Source: UBA5158 sp040389045
GTDB taxonomy: Bacteria > Pseudomonadota > Gammaproteobacteria > DSM-16500
Direction of reading: 5' to 3'
DNA length: 10,954 nt
Assembly: GCA_040389045.1 (NCBI GenBank)
Contig: JAZKAT010000033.1
Span: 1 to 10,954, forward strand
Numbering within the stretch: the first letter of the stretch is position 1; the number at the start of each line of letters is the position of its first letter. Shown piece after piece: positions 7,230 through 10,954 of this stretch. The position numbers and the translations under genes were made by a program. Below the pieces are notes generated by a model. That model worked only from the letters and a program-made list of their open reading frames with translations, did no database searches and was not told the DNA's origin.

Positions 7230-7875
7230 ATTCTTGCCTCGTTAAGGTCTGGTTAATTTTATCAAGCAATTTGGCGGTGATGCTGGCGGGGTTGGGATGT
7301 TGGTGTATAGCGCTGATGACGGCTACGCCGCAAGCACCATTGGCGATGACATCCGCAACATTACTTAAATCAATACCGCCGATTCCGACAACCGGATGTT
7401 TGGATTGCGCGGTTAATTTTTTTAAACCTTCTAGTCCCCAGATGGTTTTGCAATCCAGTTTGGTGGTACTGGTAAATACCGCGCTGGCGCCTAGGTAATC
7501 GATAGCAGTTAATTCATTGGCTTGTTGCACTTGCTCTAGGGTTTCAACTGACCAACCAATAATTTTATTAGGGCCTAATAAATGACGGGCAACGGCTGGA
7601 GAAATGTCTCCTTGGCCAAGATGTACGCCTTCGGCATCGACTGCCAAGGCGACATCTACGTGATCGTTGATGATGAGTGGGACGTTAAGAGGGGTTAAAA
7701 TATTTTTTAAGGTTTGCGCATAATGGAGTAGGGCGACGGGATTGGATTTTTTTGCGCGCAATTGTACGGAGGTAATTCCACTGCGGGCAACTTGTTGAAT
7801 AAAATCCTGGTATTCGGTAAACGAGGTGGCGGTAAAATCAGTTACCAGGCAAAGTTTGAGATAGTCGGTTTTCAT
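7222..7875 (-). CDS. thiE: Thiamine-phosphate synthase (217 aa)
   Basis: This couples HMP-PP with thiazole phosphate to give thiamine monophosphate, which ThiL (not in the window) then phosphorylates. It is a TIM-barrel enzyme with QLRAK at 38-42 (usually QLREK), IINDHVD at 68-74, GVHLGQGD at 83-90, TSTTKLD at 135-141 and the phosphate-binding GIGGI at 164-168. The frame is open up to 7938, but that upstream part lies in the riboswitch leader. AAGGAG at 7888-7883 places the start at 7875, 7 nt away; an ATG at 7878 (one extra Met, 4 nt spacing) is nearly as good. It is the first gene of the operon and is directly controlled by the riboswitch expression platform. Confidence 0.95.
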   Translation of the reverse strand: MKTDYLKLCLVTDFTATSFTEYQDFIQQVARSGITSVQLRAKKSNPVALLHYAQTLKNILTPLNVPLIINDHVDVALAVDAEGVHLGQGDISPAVARHLLGPNKIIGWSVETLEQVQQANELTAIDYLGASAVFTSTTKLDCKTIWGLEGLKKLTAQSKHPVVGIGGIDLSNVADVIANGACGVAVISAIHQHPNPASITAKLLDKINQTLTRQEYV

Positions 7876-7884
7876 CATTGTTCT

Positions 7885-7899
7885 CCTTCTGTACGAAGG
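7885..7899 (-). promoter_or_regulatory. Candidate Shine-Dalgarno-sequestering hairpin of the TPP riboswitch
   Basis: On the minus strand CCTTC (7899-7895), loop GTACA, and GAAGG (7889-7885) form a 5-bp hairpin that buries most of the thiE ribosome site AAGGAG. An alternative partner exists: GAGGGAGAG at the aptamer 3' end (7956-7948) can pair, with two G-U pairs and one mismatch, with CTTCCCTTC (7903-7895), which would free the ribosome site. A second stem can form between about 7940-7931 and 7920-7908 (GATTGCAGGC with GCCTGTTGCAATC). No U run follows any hairpin, so translational rather than termination control is inferred. Confidence 0.5.
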
Positions 7900-7944
7900 G
7901 AAGGCAATGATTGCAACAGGCATAACATTCGCCTGCAATCATGC

Positions 7945-8026
7945 TCACTCTCCCTCCGCAGGCATTACCCAGTGCAGGTTATAAGGGTTTTTCTCAGCTT
8001 TTAAAAAAAGCACCCCTGGTGTCATT
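7945..8026 (-). promoter_or_regulatory. TPP riboswitch (THI element)
   Basis: Read on the minus strand, the leader contains the conserved THI-box core in order: CAGGGGTGC, a short A/T-rich variable stem, CTGAGA, AACCC, ACCTGCACTGGGTAATGCC and GCGGAGGGAGAG. These correspond to the pyrimidine-binding CUGAGA and the pyrophosphate-binding helix arms of the TPP aptamer. P1 can be closed by CAC (8020-8018) with GTG and extended by GCAA with TTGC. The variable P3a stem is minimal, a few T-A pairs. It lies between the promoter and thiE. When TPP is abundant it should reduce expression of thiE-thiM-thiD-tenA. Confidence 0.95.
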
Positions 8027-8033
8027 GCGCGAA

Positions 8034-8062
8034 AGTCTAGCCACCCGGCCTGTTGATGTCAA
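8034..8062 (-). promoter_or_regulatory. Sigma-70 promoter of the thi operon
   Basis: On the minus strand a perfect TTGACA (8062-8057) is separated by 17 bases from TAGACT (8039-8034). The expected start, about 8026-8028, falls right at the beginning of the TPP aptamer P1 strand. This agreement between promoter and riboswitch supports both calls. Confidence 0.85.
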
Positions 8063-8076
8063 GCCCTGACATTCTT

Positions 8077-8134
8077 CACTTCTCCCCCTGTGGGAGAGGT
8101 CGGCGCCGGAGGCGACGGGTGAGGGGTGCTTTTA
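8077..8134 (+). repeat. REP-like unit, single copy
   Basis: This matches the left unit of the 94-218 element almost throughout: CTCCCCCTGTGGGAGAGGTCG, given here as its two hairpin arms CTCCCCC and GGGAGAG, then GCGCCGGAGGCG and GGGTGAGGGGTGCTTTTA. It sits in the divergent spacer between the thi and pil promoters. It is oriented so that its T-rich end points towards pilV. The thi leader at 8001-8017 carries an inverted match to its last about 14 bases. Confidence 0.85.
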
Positions 8135-8138
8135 ACAC

Positions 8139-8166
8139 TTGACCAACTCTTAATATTAATTAAAAT
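8139..8166 (+). promoter_or_regulatory. Sigma-70-like promoter of the pilV-pilW-pilX genes
   Basis: TTGACC (8139-8144) and TAAAAT (8161-8166) are separated by 16 bases, five bases beyond the REP-like unit. The predicted start near 8173 gives a leader of about 65 nt, C/T-rich and without a strong ribosome site (only CGGAA before the pilV ATG). No RpoN-type -24/-12 element was seen. Confidence 0.6.
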
Positions 8167-8237
8167 GAAACCCAAATCCTTCCTCTCCCTAAAACCCTCA
8201 AAACTATTCTTACTTCTCTCAACTAAACGGAATTTCT

Positions 8238-8603
8238 ATGCCCAAAACATCCGGCTACACTTTACTAGAAGTCATGATCAGCATGTTCTTGCTAAGCATA
8301 GCAATGCTAGGCATGGACGTAATGGCCGTCCAATCTCTACATGAAAATCGCAAAATTTATTATCTCAGTGTTGCAATAAATGAAATTGAAGCCATGAGCG
8401 AACGCTTGCAAGCCTTGGGAAATGCTGACGGCTTAACTGAACAAATCACTCGCTGGAAGCAGGAAATAAATAACTTGTTACCGCAAAGCCAAGGCCAAGT
8501 CACTGGTTCATTTCCTGATTATGAAATCACCCTCTTTTGGAACCAAAGTACATGCCAAAAAATAACAAACGGTTGTTTAAAAACCTCAGTCCACGTGGTT
8601 TAA
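8238..8603 (+). CDS. pilV: Minor type IV pilin PilV-like (121 aa)
   Basis: This is a minor pilin, probably part of the pilus-priming complex in the inner membrane. It has a six-residue class III leader ending in Gly6, with prepilin peptidase cleavage expected before Tyr7 (most pilins have Phe or Met). The +5 glutamate (Glu11) that pairs pilins during assembly is present in YTLLEVMISMFLLSIAMLGM, followed by a membrane-spanning helix. The MAVQSLHENRKIYYLSVAINEIEAMSERL segment is typical of PilV. The soluble domain is short compared with well-known PilV proteins (about 160-185 residues) but ends in a coherent strand region with Cys residues 106 and 114. Its 3' end overlaps pilW. The ribosome site is weak (CGGAA). 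Confidence 0.85.
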   Translation: MPKTSGYTLLEVMISMFLLSIAMLGMDVMAVQSLHENRKIYYLSVAINEIEAMSERLQALGNADGLTEQITRWKQEINNLLPQSQGQVTGSFPDYEITLFWNQSTCQKITNGCLKTSVHVV

Positions 8604-9400
8604 CATTGATTGAATTACTCATGGCCTTGGCCAGCACTCTGTTTTTGTTACTGGCGTTAGCAACCATGTTGATTACCTTGCAAAAAAATTTTAATACCGA
8701 AGAAACCTTAAACACCCTGCAGGAAAACGCCCGTGCCGCTATGCAAATTTTACAAACCCATATTCATAATGCCGGCAATATTGGTTGCGCAAAATTACAA
8801 GAAGGTTTTGCGGTAAAAAGTTTTGGCGCTTACTCTTTATCTTCACAAAATAAACTGGTTGGTACTGCACATGAAATTACGGTGCGCGGCGCTGGCGGGA
8901 TTAGCGGGGGATTAATTCATGACATGAACGATAAGAATAGTATTTATATCACCGCTAAGCCCGTATTTGAAGCCGGTGATTTAGCAATTATTGCGGATTG
9001 TGAAACAGCAGAAATATTTCAAATCAAAAATATAACGATAGTGACACCTTATATACGACGCATTGAAAGCATTACGCCACTCGCCAAAAATTATCTTCAA
9101 ACAGCAACCATCAGTCGTTTTGAAATAAATACATTTTCAGTGGAACGCACCAGCAGTAAAGATAACCAAGGTAAGGCCGTTACTGCGTTATATGTTAAAA
9201 ACCGGCACCATCGCAAAATGGAATTGGTAGAGGACATAGCTAATCTCATATTCACTTATGATGTGAAAATAAACCAGCGGTTGCAGAGTTTAACCGCCGA
9301 ACAAGTAACAGACTGGTCTAGCGTAGTGGGCATTACTATCCATTTTCAGGTGAAACATTTTCCGTTTACTAAGCATTGGTATACTTACATTGCGGTATAA
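8552..9400 (+). CDS. pilW: Minor type IV pilin PilW-like (282 aa)
   Basis: This is the second member of the minor pilin set that initiates pilus assembly. The leader runs to Gly16 (PRG), with cleavage before Leu17. Glu21 is the +5 glutamate in LTLIELLMALASTLFLLLALATML, and the hydrophobic helix follows. PilW-typical features after it are an ENARAAMQIL helix, then GNIGCAKLQ and the later ADCETAEIFQI, whose two cysteines probably form a disulfide. The rest is beta-rich and ends in ITIHFQVK before the stop. The ATG at 8552 is preferred over an in-frame TTG at 8537; both overlap pilV by about 50-67 nt and ribosome sites are weak, so coupling to pilV translation is likely. Confidence 0.88.
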   Translation: MPKNNKRLFKNLSPRGLTLIELLMALASTLFLLLALATMLITLQKNFNTEETLNTLQENARAAMQILQTHIHNAGNIGCAKLQEGFAVKSFGAYSLSSQNKLVGTAHEITVRGAGGISGGLIHDMNDKNSIYITAKPVFEAGDLAIIADCETAEIFQIKNITIVTPYIRRIESITPLAKNYLQTATISRFEINTFSVERTSSKDNQGKAVTALYVKNRHHRKMELVEDIANLIFTYDVKINQRLQSLTAEQVTDWSSVVGITIHFQVKHFPFTKHWYTYIAV

Positions 9401-9890
9401 ATTCTATGGCTTTGAAAGACAGCGCGGAATGGCGTTGATCAGCGTTTTATTGTTTATGCTGGTGTTCGCCTTATTCAGCTGGTGTGCCCTGGAAAACAAT
9501 CTGCTGGAAATGAAGATGAATTATGCCGTATGGCATAAAAATCAAATCATCGCGGCAGGCAAGCAACAACTTGCTGCTATCGAACAGCATTTACCTGAAC
9601 ATTGCAGGGTAGGGACAGGTATGGCTTCCCAATTGTTCGATCAACCGCTTGCCGGGTGGCGGGACAAATCTTGTGCTGGCAATTTTCAGGCTTTCTTGTA
9701 CTATTATGTGATTGAATCGCTAGGCAGCGCGGCTTGTGTAGCGTACTACCGGATAACGCTGCTGATAGTGGATGCTCAGCAGGTTGAGATGAGGGCGGTG
9801 TTACAAAGTACGCTGGTACAAACTAGCTTTGCCCACCCCGATTGCCATGGGAAAATTAGTGGCAGGCAGACATTCCATATATTAATGTAG
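9390..9890 (+). CDS. pilX: Minor type IV pilin PilX-like (166 aa)
   Basis: This is probably the third minor pilin of the set. The leader ends in QRG13 and cleavage is expected before Met14; the MALISVLLFMLVFALFSWCAL helix follows. The +5 position is Ser rather than Glu, as often found in PilX/GspK-type tip pilins. Cysteines occur near residues 31, 61, 83, 101 and 138, possibly making disulfides in the periplasm. The only start that leaves an intact leader is TTG at 9390, overlapping the pilW stop by 11 nt; the nearest in-frame ATG is the post-cleavage Met itself. pilY1 and pilE, which often follow pilX, are absent. Family assignment rests mainly on position and N-terminal motif. Confidence 0.75.
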   Translation: MRYKFYGFERQRGMALISVLLFMLVFALFSWCALENNLLEMKMNYAVWHKNQIIAAGKQQLAAIEQHLPEHCRVGTGMASQLFDQPLAGWRDKSCAGNFQAFLYYYVIESLGSAACVAYYRITLLIVDAQQVEMRAVLQSTLVQTSFAHPDCHGKISGRQTFHILM

Positions 9891-9918
9891 GCAACAGTGA
9901 TTTACACAAGGAATATTT

Positions 9919-10746
9919 ATGACTGAAAAGAAGTTGCAAGATAAAGTTGTTTTTATCACTGGCGCCAGCCGCGGCATAGGGCGGGAAATCGCATTACGTT
10001 GCGCGCAGGATGGCGCAAAAATAGTTATAGCGGCAAAATCTGCAGAAGCCCATCCTACTTTGCCTGGCACCATTTACACGGTAGCAAAAGAAATTGAAGC
10101 AGCGGGCGGTGAAGCGTTGCCTTTGCAATTGGATGTACGTGACGAAGTCATGGTTTATGAAGTAGTGGAAAAAACGTTGGAAGCATTTGGTGGCATTGAT
10201 ATTTTAATTAATAATGCCAGCGCGATTTTCCTCGCACCGACGATGGAAACGCCTATGAAACGTTTTGATTTAATATTTTCAGTGAATGTGCGTGGCACTT
10301 TTGTTTGTTCGCAGGCTTGTATTCCACACTTAAAAAATTCCAGTAACCCACACATTTTGAATTTATCGCCGCCATTAAACATGCAAGCCAAGTGGTTTAA
10401 AGATCATTTGGCTTACACTATGTCAAAATACGGCATGAGTATGTGTACATTAGGCATGGCAGAAGAATTTAAAAAAGCGGGGATTGCAGTCAATTCTTTA
10501 TGGCCGGAAACCACTATCGCTACCGCTGCCATCGAAGTTAATTTTCCCAAGGAAATTTACGAAGCCAGCCGCAAGCCCAGTATTGTAGCCGATGCCGCCT
10601 ACGGCATTATCACCAGCCCCAGCCGCGAAGTCACCGGCAATTTCTTCACCGATGAAGTTTTCCTGCGCATGCACGGCGTGAATGATTTTGCGCAATACTC
10701 AGTTAATCCCGATAAAAAGCCTTTCAAAGATGCTTATTTGGATTGA
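9919..10746 (+). CDS. HSDL2-type short-chain dehydrogenase/reductase without SCP2 domain (275 aa)
   Basis: This is an NAD(P)-dependent oxidoreductase with a Rossmann fold: TGASRGIG at 14-21, LDVRD at 71-75, NNAS at 98-101, NVRGTF at 123-128, Ser150 in ILNLSPPLN, and the catalytic Y166-TMS-K170. The SPPLN, WFKDHLAYTMSKYGMSM and LGMAEEF blocks and the ending with NPDKKPF-AYLD match the hydroxysteroid dehydrogenase-like 2 (HSDL2) subfamily as I remember it. The animal protein carries a C-terminal SCP2 lipid-binding domain; this one stops where that would start. The substrate is unknown, probably a lipid or fatty-acyl-derived alcohol or ketone. The ATG has AAGGAA 5 nt upstream. It lies 28 bp after pilX and may be co-transcribed with it, without a functional link being evident. 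Confidence 0.92.
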   Translation: MTEKKLQDKVVFITGASRGIGREIALRCAQDGAKIVIAAKSAEAHPTLPGTIYTVAKEIEAAGGEALPLQLDVRDEVMVYEVVEKTLEAFGGIDILINNASAIFLAPTMETPMKRFDLIFSVNVRGTFVCSQACIPHLKNSSNPHILNLSPPLNMQAKWFKDHLAYTMSKYGMSMCTLGMAEEFKKAGIAVNSLWPETTIATAAIEVNFPKEIYEASRKPSIVADAAYGIITSPSREVTGNFFTDEVFLRMHGVNDFAQYSVNPDKKPFKDAYLD

Positions 10747-10776
10747 GATTTTAGTTTTCTATTAACACGAAGAAAA

Positions 10777-10902
10777 TTTGACGTTCATATAAGGTTCAGA
10801 TTTGGATTATTTTTCCCACGGAAAAATGCGCGCATAGCCAACTATGTAAGCGTTTTTCCGTGGGAAAAATAATTCAAAGATGGGCCTTAGATGGACGTCA
10901 AA
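10777..10902. repeat. 126-bp imperfect palindrome (possible MITE or structured RNA)
   Basis: The outer ends are TTTGACGT (10777-10784) and ACGTCAAA (10895-10902). Between them the arms match at roughly three quarters of positions, becoming near perfect inwards: ATTTTTCCCACGGAAAAA (10809-10826) and its exact reverse complement (10853-10870). The 26-base centre holds another small stem, CATAG/CTATG, around a CCAA loop. Paired bases continue outward through ATT and TTTG. No open reading frame lies inside. It begins 30 bases after the SDR stop and could also end that transcript, although no clear U run follows the stem. Confidence 0.85.
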
Positions 10903-10954
10903 ACGCAGGACTGAGCGCAAAGCCATATTTTTAAGAGGTGGATGTCTCAGTGAT

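Noticed and set aside
7876..7938. Longer thiE beginning at 7938
   Set aside because: The extra residues lie in the riboswitch expression platform, show no ThiE family character, and lack a ribosome site; AAGGAG stands just before 7878/7875.
8238..8603. PilV as a frameshifted pseudogene because it is short
   Set aside because: The reading frame is intact, overlaps pilW in the normal operon fashion and ends in a coherent strand and cysteine-containing region; a naturally short form is simpler.
9919..10746. SDR as a gene acquired from a eukaryotic host
   Set aside because: HSDL2-like SDRs without SCP2 are, as far as I recall, widespread in bacteria, and base composition here does not stand out from the neighbours.
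10903..10954. Start of another gene at the right edge (GAGGTGG before ATG at about 10943)
   Set aside because: The ATG frame reaches TGA after two codons; any real start would lie beyond the window.

Overview
The window looks like chromosomal DNA of a moderately AT-rich gammaproteobacterium. The PilV/PilW/PilX minor pilin order, the PhhB pterin dehydratase, the TPP-riboswitch thiamine salvage operon and a very large coiled-coil protein with eukaryote-like sequence features would all fit a Legionellales-type (Legionella/Coxiella/Aquicella-like) bacterium. That placement is an inference from gene content only; there is no rRNA or other marker here. I see no insertion-sequence transposase, CRISPR array, tRNA or rRNA.

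Layout. Positions 1-218 hold a REP-like repeat cluster: two tandem 47-bp units followed by two inverted repeat units that form a 125-bp palindrome. Two plus-strand genes of unknown function follow. The first (317-898) is a small charged protein behind an extended -10 promoter. The second (1103-4090) is a 995-residue protein with a Ser/Pro/Gln-rich head, a possible globular domain, a long coiled coil, lysine-rich NLS-like clusters next to an acidic serine tract, and a Ser/Pro-rich tail. Its stop codon abuts, without a single spacer base, the stop codon of a convergent minus-strand gene.

From about 8062 down to 4091 the minus strand carries a clear sigma-70 promoter, a TPP riboswitch, and then thiE-thiM-thiD-tenA with overlapping reading frames. 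Together these four enzymes can rebuild thiamine monophosphate from broken-down thiamine: TenA releases HMP, ThiD makes HMP-PP, ThiM phosphorylates the thiazole alcohol, and ThiE joins the halves. No de novo genes (thiC, thiG, thiS, thiF) are in the window. A second consensus-like promoter overlapping the end of tenA precedes phhB and a hotdog-fold acyl-CoA thioesterase gene, so these two can probably be expressed apart from thiamine control.

Divergently from the thi promoter, and behind another REP-like copy and its own promoter, lie pilV-pilW-pilX (8238-9890), overlapping minor type IV pilin genes with class III signal peptides. The usual flanking partners fimT, pilY1 and pilE are absent. 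A short-chain dehydrogenase of the HSDL2 type follows, lacking the SCP2 sterol-carrier domain. The right end contains a 126-bp imperfect palindrome (10777-10902) with an 18-bp perfect inner inverted repeat, possibly a miniature mobile element or a structured RNA.

The points most worth a second look are the large coiled-coil protein (candidate host-directed or structural protein), the 126-bp palindrome, the REP-like family, and the proposed translational switch of the TPP riboswitch.
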